Shown: positions 23,851 through 31,813 of the stretch, piece by piece
Position numbering within the stretch: the first letter of the stretch is position 1
How the letters are laid out: each line of letters begins with the position of its first letter
NCBI GenBank assembly: GCA_029213195.1
Contig: JARGNI010000052.1
Coordinates: 1 to 33,647 of the forward strand
Reading direction: 5' to 3'
Source: Verrucomicrobiales bacterium
GTDB lineage: Bacteria; Verrucomicrobiota; Verrucomicrobiia; Verrucomicrobiales; DEV007
DNA length: 33,647 nt
Position numbers and translations under genes: made by a program
The notes under the pieces: model-generated
Databases searched by the model: none
The model's input: the letters and a program-made list of their open reading frames with translations, nothing else
What the model was told of the DNA's origin: nothing

Positions 23851-25469
23851 GGTTTGGAGTTTGATCCAGCCCTGTTCTCTGCCGTTTCCAATTTCTCGCT
23901 GTAGAACACGATACGGGCGGCGTGGTAGGTGATGCGCCGAAGCCATCGCCTCCCATCGAGAAGGTCGTCGAGACCTTCCCCGGACATTTTTCCCTCTCGC
24001 GCTTCTTCCATCAGCTTCTGCCGGAAATCGTGACGCTCCTCTTCCATCGCTTTCGCGCGTGCCTTGAGCGCTTCGCCCGCCTCGCTTGGCGGTTCGCCGA
24101 TTGAAAGCTTTTCCACGAGGGCAAGAAGTTCAGCCTGGATCTCTCCGGCTTGTCGGCAGAGTTCCTTACTGGTAGCGACCATGGCAGCGAGTTCAGTGTC
24201 GGAGGCTCGTTCGACCAGTCGCTCGACGTGATCGAGCAGGTGAAGACTCTCGAAAATGCCTTCGGATTCGAGTCCCGACTCCTCGTCATCCGCCGTTCCG
24301 ACATCGACTGCATACTGTCGTCCCGCATCCACCGCGGCGAGGACCGCGACCAGGGCTCGCTCCTGCTCCAGTCCTTTTTCAAGCGAAAGAACCGAGGCGA
24401 CGCCCTGCAATCCGTATTTTGCCGTTCGCAGGCTGCCGTTCTTGAGGCCTTCGAGAGCGACAGGCGGATCCTTGAGAAGGCTGGAGTCGAAGACTACCGA
24501 CAGAGGCGTTCCCTTCTCCGGAAAAAGACGTTTGATCAATCGGCCGAAGGGAAGGGTGAAGGGGAGCGCGATGACAACCCCGAGGATATTGAAGGTGCTG
24601 TGAAACCCCACCGCCACCATTTCGGGGGTGCCTTCGGATGCTCCAGGCCAGAGCCGCGCGATGAGGATAAGGTAAAGGGGAAGGAAGAAAAACGCGCCGA
24701 TCCCGGTGAGGACGTTGTAGATGACATGAGCAAAGCCAGTCCTGCGCGAAGCGGTGCTTCCTCCCAATGTTGCCAGGGCTGCCGTTGCCGTTGTTCCGAT
24801 ATCCGCCCCGATGATGACGGCAGCGGTCTGGGGCAGATCGAGAATGGAAGCATTCAAGGCGGTGAGGGCCGTCGCTACGGTGGCACTGGAACTCTGTGTA
24901 ACCAGGGTGAGGAGAATTCCGATGAGGAGGAGGACGAATCGCCCTCCCATGGAATTTGCATTCCACTGGCTCAAATCGATCACGGATTGGTAATCCTGGA
25001 GGCCTGCTTTCAGGTAACCGATCCCGAGAAAGATGAGACAGAAGCCGGCGAGAGCTTTTCCAAATCCGCGGATTCTTTTCTTCTGCTTCATGAGATAGCA
25101 GAAGGCCGCGATAAAAAGCAGGGCCAACGCGGCCTCTTCCAGTTGCACTTTGAATCCAAGGAGCGCCACCATCCAACCGGTGATCGTGGTCCCGATGTTG
25201 GCTCCGAAGATGATTCCGAGGGAGGAGCCGAAAGTCATGAGGCCGGCGCCGACGAATCCGATCGCGGCTACGGTCGTGGCACTGGAGCTCTGCACCAGAG
25301 CGGTTGCGGTGGCTCCGGTGAGCGCTCCCGTGACGGGATTCCGGGTCGATCGAGCAATCCAGTCGCGAAGTCGGGCCCCGGCCAGCTTCTTGAGGCCGGA
25401 AGTCATCACGCTCATTCCAAACAGGAACAAGCCAATCCCTCCGAGGGTCTGCAGAAGCGCCGTCAACAA
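23847..25469 (-). CDS. Na/Pi cotransporter family protein with C-terminal PhoU-like domain
   Basis: A 540-residue inner-membrane protein expected to import phosphate with sodium. Two inverted repeat halves each carry Q-S-S-S-A-T (in T-A-L-V-Q-S-S-S-A-T-T and L-V-T-Q-S-S-S-A-T-V), the family hallmark. G-A-N-I-G-T-T and G-A-D-I-G-T-T follow the first and second. About eight to ten membrane segments occupy residues 1-310. Residues about 340-540 are charged and helical, like the PhoU domain of NptA-type bacterial members. The frame has a TAG 9 bases upstream of 25469 and no ATG before the first helix, so initiation at TTG (25469 or 25466) is likely. The next ATG would delete most of helix 1. No pho-box was recognised. 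Confidence 0.9.
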   Translation of the reverse strand: MLTALLQTLGGIGLFLFGMSVMTSGLKKLAGARLRDWIARSTRNPVTGALTGATATALVQSSSATTVAAIGFVGAGLMTFGSSLGIIFGANIGTTITGWMVALLGFKVQLEEAALALLFIAAFCYLMKQKKRIRGFGKALAGFCLIFLGIGYLKAGLQDYQSVIDLSQWNANSMGGRFVLLLIGILLTLVTQSSSATVATALTALNASILDLPQTAAVIIGADIGTTATAALATLGGSTASRRTGFAHVIYNVLTGIGAFFFLPLYLILIARLWPGASEGTPEMVAVGFHSTFNILGVVIALPFTLPFGRLIKRLFPEKGTPLSVVFDSSLLKDPPVALEGLKNGSLRTAKYGLQGVASVLSLEKGLEQERALVAVLAAVDAGRQYAVDVGTADDEESGLESEGIFESLHLLDHVERLVERASDTELAAMVATSKELCRQAGEIQAELLALVEKLSIGEPPSEAGEALKARAKAMEEERHDFRQKLMEEAREGKMSGEGLDDLLDGRRWLRRITYHAARIVFYSEKLETAENRAGSNSKP

Positions 25470-25566
25470 GACTACCTAGCCCTTCATCGGTGATGAAATC
25501 AAGTCACCTGTCATGCCCCCTGATCCCGTAGCTCTCGTTTTCTGACGGCTGCCCTACCGTTTTGAG

Positions 25567-27519
25567 ATGCTGCGAACCTGTTGCCAGCTGTTTTTCTCGT
25601 TCTTCCCCTTTTGGTTCTCAAGCCTCGCACTTGCGATGGAGCCAACGGCGGAAGGGGTTTCCGTCTTCCTCGAGAAATATTGTCTCCAGTGTCATGGGGA
25701 GGGAAAGGTGAAAGGCAAAGTCGACTTTACGACGGTTTCTGCCTCGAGGCCGACTGACGGGGATTTCGATCTCTGGGAACTCGCTTCCGAAGTCGTCGAC
25801 TACGAGGAGATGCCTCCCGAGGAAGAGAAGCAGCCTACCGTGGAGGAAAGGGCCGCTTTCCTGCAATGGTATCGAAACGTTTACGAGAAGGTCGAGGCCA
25901 AGCCTGGGGTTTTCCAGCCGCGACGTCTCTCCGCTCCCGAGTATCGAAACACGATGCGTTCTGTTTTTGGGTTTGATCTGGAGAACAAGGTCATCGCCGC
26001 TGAGCAGACCGTGACCGAACCATCGCTGATCCTGAAGCTCATGCCTACGGATCCGCCGGGAGAAAGTGGCTACATCAACGACACACACGCTGCCTCCCTT
26101 TCGACGCATCTCTGGGATCAGTATGCCTATTTTTCAGAAGCGGCGGTGAATCAGCTCTTTGCCAGGGTACGGCGTCCCCAGTTGGAAGATCTCGTTGGAA
26201 AGGAGCTTCCGGGAGATTTCACTCCCACTTCCCTGACGCAAACTCAGGCGGCCGCGCTTCTCGAAAACTTTGCGAATCGCGCCTTTCGCCGTCCGATACC
26301 GGAAGAGATGCTGAAGGAAAAATTGGAGAAGATTGCGGGTCTGTCAGGAAATCGATTGCTTCGGGCGGTCAAGTTCGAGATGCGTGCCGTTCTCATGTCT
26401 CCCGCCTTTTTCTACCGCGGCATGATGATGCCTCAGAGCCCGGGAAAACAGCAATCGGTGGACAGCTATGAATTGGCCGAACGACTCTCCTATTTTTTCT
26501 GGGAAGACATGCCGGATGAGGAACTTTCTCGGGTCGCTTCCGATGGATCTCTGAATGAACCGGAAGTCTTCCAAGCCCAGGTCCTGCGACTCCTGGAATC
26601 TCCGAGGGCGCGCAGTCTTGCTGAAAGCTTCGCCGTGCAGTGGTTGGTTCTCGATGAAATCGACGATGTCTACGCGGACCCGACGCAACTGCATGCGTTC
26701 AAGAATCAGCCGATTGATTTTCTGAACTACCTCTTTACGGAAAACCGTCCGGTCATGGAGATTATCGACTCCGAAGTGACGTTTGCGAATTACATCACGG
26801 CGTCCATTTATCCGAAGGATCGGCACCAGTTGGCGAAGTATGTCAAACCGAAGGGCATTGAAAGAGCTTCGGTTCCGAATCAGAAGATTCGGCTCGAGAA
26901 AACCGAAGGACGTGGGGGGCTTCTCACGATGCCTGCGATCCTCGCGATGAATCATGGCCCGATCATCCGGGGCACCTGGACCCTTCGACATATCCTCGGA
27001 GAGCACCTGGGAGAGCCACCGGCCGACATTCCTCCCATCGAATCCACCGCGGGTGACCGGTCGCTGAGTTTTCGTGAGAAGTTTGCGAGACATCGTTCGG
27101 ATGCCGCTTGTGCTCGGTGTCATGACAAGATCGATCCTCTCGGTTTTGCGTTCGAGGCCTACAACGACAAGGGAGGGTTTCTACTGGGCCGGGACAAGAA
27201 AGCTCTGCCCAAGTTGGTCAGTGGAAAGAGTTCGTCGGGAAATCAAATCGACCCCTCGGGCAAGTTGCCAACAGGAGAGACATTTGCGAATTTCGAGGAA
27301 CTGAAACAAATCCTCATGACAAGTCGGCGGGAGGACATCGTTCGCAACATTGTCGAACAGGTTCTTTCCTATGCCCTTTGCCGTGACCTGGAAGCTTACG
27401 ACGCGCCTACGGTCGATTCGATTACGGAAACGATTGTCAATTCGAACGGCAGTTGGCAGGATCTCTTTCTCGAAGTGGTCAACAGCCTGCCTTTCCGTGA
27501 GACTGTTTTCCCAGAGTGA
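25567..27519 (+). CDS. Secreted planctomycete-type cytochrome with DUF1587/DUF1592/DUF1588/DUF1585 domains
   Basis: A 650-residue exported protein with a signal peptide (residues 1-23). A cytochrome-like haem site, C-L-Q-C-H, is at 39-43. R-R-L-S-A-P-E-Y-R-N-T-M-R-S-V-F-G marks DUF1587. DUF1592 follows, with E-L-A-E-R-L-S-Y-F-F-W. DUF1588 follows with R-G-T-W-T-L-R-H-I-L-G. A second haem motif, C-A-R-C-H, is at 515-519 within D-K-I-D-P-L-G-F-A-F-E. The C-terminus matches DUF1585. These large cytochromes are abundant in Planctomycetota and Verrucomicrobiota and almost always sit beside a DUF1552 protein, as here; their reaction is unknown. The gene is divergent from the Na/Pi cotransporter (97 bases) and cotranscribed with the next gene. 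Confidence 0.93.
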   Translation: MLRTCCQLFFSFFPFWFSSLALAMEPTAEGVSVFLEKYCLQCHGEGKVKGKVDFTTVSASRPTDGDFDLWELASEVVDYEEMPPEEEKQPTVEERAAFLQWYRNVYEKVEAKPGVFQPRRLSAPEYRNTMRSVFGFDLENKVIAAEQTVTEPSLILKLMPTDPPGESGYINDTHAASLSTHLWDQYAYFSEAAVNQLFARVRRPQLEDLVGKELPGDFTPTSLTQTQAAALLENFANRAFRRPIPEEMLKEKLEKIAGLSGNRLLRAVKFEMRAVLMSPAFFYRGMMMPQSPGKQQSVDSYELAERLSYFFWEDMPDEELSRVASDGSLNEPEVFQAQVLRLLESPRARSLAESFAVQWLVLDEIDDVYADPTQLHAFKNQPIDFLNYLFTENRPVMEIIDSEVTFANYITASIYPKDRHQLAKYVKPKGIERASVPNQKIRLEKTEGRGGLLTMPAILAMNHGPIIRGTWTLRHILGEHLGEPPADIPPIESTAGDRSLSFREKFARHRSDAACARCHDKIDPLGFAFEAYNDKGGFLLGRDKKALPKLVSGKSSSGNQIDPSGKLPTGETFANFEELKQILMTSRREDIVRNIVEQVLSYALCRDLEAYDAPTVDSITETIVNSNGSWQDLFLEVVNSLPFRETVFPE

Positions 27520-27527
27520 TAGAAGTC

Positions 27528-29138
27528 ATGAAACGAAACTGGAGCATAGATCGAAGAACCTTCCTGCGAGGCGCTGCTGGCGCAGCTCTGCCCCTGCCGT
27601 TTTTGAATCTGATGGAGGCAAGCGGAGCATCCGATGCCACCAACCTGGCCGGGGACGAGGGCCCTCCGGTGCGTTTCCTGTCACTCTTCAAACCCAACGG
27701 TGTGCATCCTCCTTCCTGGAATATCAACGGTGGAACGGAACATGATTTCCGAATGTCCCCCCTCATGGCACCCTTTTCCCAGCACAAGGATGACCTGCTC
27801 ATCCTGGACAATATGGGGGACTATGGCTTTTCCTCTCATGCGAATTCCACGCGTCGATTCCTGAGTGGGCACCATCAGAATACGAATCAGGCTTCCCTCG
27901 ATCAGATTCTCGCGGACCATATCGGAAGGGAAACTCGTCACCGATCACTCGAACTGACGACCGAGGGGCTTTTCCCAGGGCAGATTGGGTGCAGTTACAT
28001 TTCTTACGGACCGGGTGGGGAGAGACTTCCCCGGGAAAGTGATCCCCAGCTGATCTTCGACCGCCTATTTCGGCATCCCATGGCGGTTCCTTCGAAGCGA
28101 AGAGAGATGAGTAGTCTTCTCGATCGCGTCAGTGACGATGCGAAGTCGCTGCAGAGGAAGGCAGGAAGCGAGGATCGAGATACTCTCGAGGAATACCTCT
28201 CGGTCGTCCGCGACACAGAGAAGCGCATCGAGAGGATGGAGGAAAATGCGAGTCCTCCTTCAATCAACTTCGAGGATCTCGAGCGACCACCTCTCGCCAC
28301 GAATCTCGATGATCAGGTCAATGCGATGATCGACCTGATCGCTCTTGCACTCTGGACGGATTCGACTCGTTGCGCCACCTACATGCTGGGGAATAGCAAC
28401 AGTCGCATGATTTTTGATTTCCTCGGGGTGAAGGAACAACACCACTACCTGTCTCACTTTTTCCGGAACTTCAGCCGAGAGAATATCGATGGCCTGCTCA
28501 AGATCAGCTTGTGGCATATGGAGAAGTTCGACTACCTGCTCACGAGGTTGAAGTCCTTCAAGGATCAAGAGGGCACCCTGCTTGATCATACGGTCGTTCT
28601 CTTTGGTTCCGGTATGGGGCACAGCGACAATCATACAGCCCAGCGGGTTCCCACGATCCTCGCCGGGAAGGGTGGCGGAATGCTCAAGACAGGGCGGTAT
28701 CTCCGCTATGCCGAGAACCAGGAACTGGGGAATCTTCACCTTGCCCTGATGCAGGGGTTTGGGGTTCCAGTAGATACCTTCGCGAATTCATCGAAGCCAA
28801 TCCAGGGATTGGACGGCAGTCCTTTCGAGATGTATCAAGAGCGCCCCTTCGAGAGCTGGATCAAGCTGACCAGTGGAAAGATCACGGTTCAGGGGCGGCT
28901 CGTGATGTCCGAGAACCTCGACGAGGCCAAGACATTCTACATGGAGGTCGAAGGGAAAGATCCTGTCCGGGTCGAGGTCAGCTTCCGCGACTTTCACAAC
29001 TTCAACCTGGCCTACCACGTGGGAACTCCGATCACGCTTTCGGGGAATCGTTCGGACAAGAACGGCCAGTTGTTGATGACGAAAGTGACCGAGCTCAAGT
29101 CCGTTTTTGGGAAGAGCGACCCGCGGAAGGCCGGATAG
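27528..29138 (+). CDS. Tat-exported DUF1552 protein with a C-terminal extension
   Basis: A 536-residue exported protein. The start at 27528 gives a Tat signal, R-R-T-F-L-R-G (Arg9-Arg10). The DUF1552 core runs to about residue 440, with F-K-P-N-G-V-H-P, S-S-H-A-N-S-T-R-R-F-L-S-G, R-E-S-D-P-Q-L-I-F-D-R-L-F and F-G-S-G-M-G-H-S-D-N-H. The last 90 or so residues (from S-G-K-I-T-V-Q-G-R-L-V) are an extra beta-rich segment that resembles an OB-like fold. The gene begins 8 bases after the DUF1592 stop and is followed by a hairpin with a T-run. The conserved His/Asp/Asn-rich block is reminiscent of alkaline-phosphatase-fold proteins (DUF1501 relatives), but no activity is established. Confidence 0.9.
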   Translation: MKRNWSIDRRTFLRGAAGAALPLPFLNLMEASGASDATNLAGDEGPPVRFLSLFKPNGVHPPSWNINGGTEHDFRMSPLMAPFSQHKDDLLILDNMGDYGFSSHANSTRRFLSGHHQNTNQASLDQILADHIGRETRHRSLELTTEGLFPGQIGCSYISYGPGGERLPRESDPQLIFDRLFRHPMAVPSKRREMSSLLDRVSDDAKSLQRKAGSEDRDTLEEYLSVVRDTEKRIERMEENASPPSINFEDLERPPLATNLDDQVNAMIDLIALALWTDSTRCATYMLGNSNSRMIFDFLGVKEQHHYLSHFFRNFSRENIDGLLKISLWHMEKFDYLLTRLKSFKDQEGTLLDHTVVLFGSGMGHSDNHTAQRVPTILAGKGGGMLKTGRYLRYAENQELGNLHLALMQGFGVPVDTFANSSKPIQGLDGSPFEMYQERPFESWIKLTSGKITVQGRLVMSENLDEAKTFYMEVEGKDPVRVEVSFRDFHNFNLAYHVGTPITLSGNRSDKNGQLLMTKVTELKSVFGKSDPRKAG

Positions 29139-29195
29139 GGGCTGGGAAGGCTGCCGGGGCGAGAGAAGTGCGAAAAAGGCGTGTGGGCCAATTGG

Positions 29196-29225
29196 CATCG
29201 GAGTCTCTTCGCTTTCCGATGTTTT
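29196..29225 (+). terminator. Terminator of the DUF1592-DUF1552 operon
   Basis: CATCGGA (29196-29202) and TCCGATG (29215-29221) form a perfect 7-bp stem with a 12-base loop, followed by T4 at 29222-29225. It lies 57 bases after the DUF1552 stop. Confidence 0.6.
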
Positions 29226-29229
29226 GCGG

Positions 29230-29250
29230 AAAAAACCTCCCGGGTAGGTT
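29230..29250 (-). terminator. Terminator of the purine nucleoside phosphorylase transcript
   Basis: On the minus strand AACCT (29250-29246) and AGGTT (29238-29234) form a 5-bp stem with a 7-base GC-rich loop, followed by T6 (complement of 29230-29235). The first stem base is the last base of the phosphorylase stop codon. Confidence 0.55.
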
Positions 29251-30047
29251 CAGATCTCTACCATAGCCGGAACGACACTCTCGAGAAGAGAGAAGAGGTC
29301 CTGCGCGGCTCTTTTTCCCACCTCGATGACCTCTTCGTGATGGAGCGGTTGCTGGCTCAAGCCGGCGCCGTAGTTGGTCAGGCAGGAAAGTGCGATTACC
29401 CGCATTCCGAGGGCGCGCGCCTGGATCGCCTCGGGAACGGTCGACATTCCGACGGCGTCGGCTCCGAGTTGCCGGAGCATTCGCACTTCGGCCGGAGTTT
29501 CGTATTCGGGACCATTGACCCAGGCATAGACTCCCTGGTGAAGGGAGAGCTCTTCTCGATCCGCGGCTTCCGCGAGGAGAAGTTCTCGAAGCTCACGGGA
29601 ATAGACCTCGGACTGGTCGATGAAGTGAGGGCCGCCGGTCAGGGGGGATTGGCGAGCGAGATTGAGATGATCCGAAATCACCATCCAACGGCCCGGATTG
29701 AAATTCGCATTCACGATCCCCGCGGCATTGGTCAGGAGGACGGTTTTGATCCCCATCTCATGGAACAAGCGGATCGTTGAGGCGACCTCGCGGGCGCTCC
29801 ATCCCTCATAGAGATGAACTCGTCCCTGGGCCACGGCGACCGGTGTTTCCCCCAGTTGTCCGAGATGCAGCTTTCCGGCATGCCCTTCCACGGCGCTTAT
29901 GGGGAGCCCCTTGATTTCCGAGAAATCGACGGCTGTGGATTCTTCCAGCTGATCGACAAATCCTCCGAGACCTGACCCGAGAACGAGTCCGATTTCGGCC
30001 TGGCTCTTCGGGAAATCCTGAGGAAGGGAGAATTCGGGGGCATTCAT
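29250..30047 (-). CDS. Purine nucleoside phosphorylase (trimeric, PNP/MTAP family)
   Basis: A 265-residue cytoplasmic enzyme that splits purine ribonucleosides with phosphate to free base and ribose 1-phosphate. The phosphate site G-L-V-L-G-S-G-L-G lies at the N-terminus. G-R-V-H-L-Y-E-G, L-T-N-A-A-G and M-V-I-S-D-H-L-N follow. The signature G-P-E-Y-E-T-P-A-E-V-R-M-L-R leads to G-A-D-A-V-G-M-S-T-V-P-E, and L-T-N-Y-G-A-G-L comes near the end. An Asn after L-T supports guanosine/inosine preference rather than MTA, although this needs testing. It follows the ketopantoate reductase by 9 bases on the same strand and is followed by a terminator. Confidence 0.93.
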   Translation of the reverse strand: MNAPEFSLPQDFPKSQAEIGLVLGSGLGGFVDQLEESTAVDFSEIKGLPISAVEGHAGKLHLGQLGETPVAVAQGRVHLYEGWSAREVASTIRLFHEMGIKTVLLTNAAGIVNANFNPGRWMVISDHLNLARQSPLTGGPHFIDQSEVYSRELRELLLAEAADREELSLHQGVYAWVNGPEYETPAEVRMLRQLGADAVGMSTVPEAIQARALGMRVIALSCLTNYGAGLSQQPLHHEEVIEVGKRAAQDLFSLLESVVPAMVEI

Positions 30048-30056
30048 GGGTTCGGG

Positions 30057-30977
30057 TCAGCATGCGCGAGCTTCCACGGCATCGCAAATTTCATTGTAGA
30101 GGGATTCCAGTTCCGGGGTTTCGATCCCCAGTTCCTGCGCTTTTCGGAGAGGTTCTCCCCAGATTGACTCGATCTCCACGGCCGAACCGTTCCCAAAATC
30201 GATCAGGCTCGAGGGCCGATAGGGCCCCATCTTCTTCGTGCCTTCGATATTCGCTTCGGCGAAGCCTTCTGAAATCGCCAGGTCCTGGGCGGCCGCGGTT
30301 TCGATAACCTCTTGCATGAGGGTGCGAGCTCGTCGCTCGAGCCGAGGTTGGGAAAGAATCTCTTCGGTATCGATTCTCCCCGCTGCGATGGAGAGCCCAT
30401 TGAAGGGGATATTCCAGATCAGCTTTCGCCAGCGGGCGAGTTTCAGGTCGGGCAGGGGGCGGCAGTCGATCTGGGCAGACTGAAAAAGCGAGGCGACGGA
30501 TTCGAGAGATCCTGATTCGGTGTATCCTCCCATCTCGATTCGTCCGGCGGCGAGGTGATGAATGATTCCGGGTTCTCCTCGATTGATGCAGACAAAGCAA
30601 AGTCCGCCAAGAATCGGGCGATTCGGAAATCGCGAGGCCAGGAATTCCTCACTTCCCAATCCATTCTGCAGGGTGAGGAGGCGAGTGGAATCGTGGAGCA
30701 GGGGAGCAACCAGGTCGGGGAGATCCTCATTCGAGGTGGTCTTCACCGCGATGATGACCAGGTCCACGGGGCCGATCGATTCGGTGTCCCCGAACGCCCG
30801 CACGGGGTTGAGGTAGAGATCCCCATCGATGCTATGGATCTGCAATCCGCGCTCGATCACCGCTTCGAGATCGCGGCGCATGAGGAACGACACCTCGCTC
30901 TGAGAGGTGAGGCGGGCTCCATAGTAGCCTCCGACGGATCCGGCGCCGACGACTGCGATCTTGCGAATCTCTGCCAT
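30057..30977 (-). CDS. 2-dehydropantoate 2-reductase (ketopantoate reductase family)
   Basis: A 306-residue cytoplasmic NADPH-dependent reductase of the PanE/ApbA family, which in its classical form makes pantoate for coenzyme A. The nucleotide-binding loop V-V-G-A-G-S-V-G-G-Y-Y-G-A is at the N-terminus. V-I-I-A-V-K-T-T, L-T-L-Q-N-G-L-G and K-L-I-W-N-I-P-F-N with its catalytic-region Lys and Asn are also present. R-P-S-S-L-I-D-F-G-N-G fits the C-terminal helical domain. The ATG at 30977 begins M-A-E-I-R-K-I-A, the expected spacing to the first strand; an ATG at 31004 adds nine residues. The first gene of an operon with the purine nucleoside phosphorylase, it diverges from the SMUG1 gene. Paralogues with other substrates exist, so panE is not assigned firmly. 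Confidence 0.87.
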   Translation of the reverse strand: MAEIRKIAVVGAGSVGGYYGARLTSQSEVSFLMRRDLEAVIERGLQIHSIDGDLYLNPVRAFGDTESIGPVDLVIIAVKTTSNEDLPDLVAPLLHDSTRLLTLQNGLGSEEFLASRFPNRPILGGLCFVCINRGEPGIIHHLAAGRIEMGGYTESGSLESVASLFQSAQIDCRPLPDLKLARWRKLIWNIPFNGLSIAAGRIDTEEILSQPRLERRARTLMQEVIETAAAQDLAISEGFAEANIEGTKKMGPYRPSSLIDFGNGSAVEIESIWGEPLRKAQELGIETPELESLYNEICDAVEARAC

Positions 30978-31050
30978 ACCGGGGAGATACGATTTCCTCA
31001 CCATCGGCGCAACCTTCTTGACGAATCGGTTTCTCCTTCTTCAATGGGGC

Positions 31051-31779
31051 ATGTCCATTGCCCGGGATCTTGAAACAGCCACCCACGAATTGAACGAGAA
31101 GCTCGAGGGGCTTTCGTTTACAGAACCGGTGACCCATACCTACAATCCCCTCGTCTATGCGGCCGAGTCTCATCGGGCTTTCCTGGAACGGTACGGAAAT
31201 TCCAGGAAGCGAGTGCTTCTCATGGGAATGAATCCCGGACCTTGGGGAATGGCGCAGACGGGCGTGCCGTTTGGAGAGATTCCGGCCGTCCGCGACTGGA
31301 TGGAAATCAGCGCTCCCGTCGGCAAACCGGATCCCGAACACCCGAAGCGTCCCATCACCGGATTCGACTGCGAGAAATCGGAAGTCAGCGGACGCAGGCT
31401 CTGGGGGTTGTTCTCCGAAAGATTCCCCGATGCAGGCGACTTCTTCCGCGATCATTTCGTGGTGAACTATTGCCCCCTCGTCTGGATGGAAGAATCGGGA
31501 AAGAATCGAACCCCCGACAAGCTTCCTGCAAACGAGATGAAACCAGTCAGCGAAGCCTGTGATGTCTATCTCGCGGAGTATATTCGATTGCTCGATCCCG
31601 ACTATCTCATCGGAGTGGGAGCGTTTGCCGAGAAGGGGCTTCAGAGAATTGCGGGCGCCTTCGAGAAAGACTTCATCTTCGGGCGAGTGTTGCATCCGAG
31701 TCCGGCAAGTCCTGCGGCGAATCGTGACTGGGCAGGAACGGCGGAGAAACAACTGCGCGAAATCGGGGTGTGGTCCTAG
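31051..31779 (+). CDS. SMUG1-type single-strand-selective uracil-DNA glycosylase
   Basis: A 242-residue DNA-repair enzyme that should remove uracil or oxidised pyrimidines from DNA. The catalytic motif M-G-M-N-P-G-P-W-G-M spans residues 58-67, with Asn61 as expected for SMUG1. The second motif H-P-S-P-A-S-P-A-A-N starts at residue 215. Between them F-V-V-N-Y-C-P-L-V-W resembles the family's base-binding segment. The ATG at 31051 has GGGG directly upstream. Upstream in-frame ATGs, the first at 30961, would overlap the promoter space of the divergent reductase and are rejected. SMUG1 is best known from animals but occurs in a few bacteria including Opitutae and Geobacter. No other DNA-repair gene is near. 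Confidence 0.9.
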   Translation: MSIARDLETATHELNEKLEGLSFTEPVTHTYNPLVYAAESHRAFLERYGNSRKRVLLMGMNPGPWGMAQTGVPFGEIPAVRDWMEISAPVGKPDPEHPKRPITGFDCEKSEVSGRRLWGLFSERFPDAGDFFRDHFVVNYCPLVWMEESGKNRTPDKLPANEMKPVSEACDVYLAEYIRLLDPDYLIGVGAFAEKGLQRIAGAFEKDFIFGRVLHPSPASPAANRDWAGTAEKQLREIGVWS

Positions 31780-31813
31780 GGCTGGGTGTGGTAATCTCTG
31801 ACGCCCATCCGAG

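Noticed and set aside
24150-25493. A 447-codon plus-strand frame antisense to the Na/Pi cotransporter
   Set aside because: Low-complexity Glu/Asp/Gly/Ser composition typical of antisense to a membrane protein gene; no domain.
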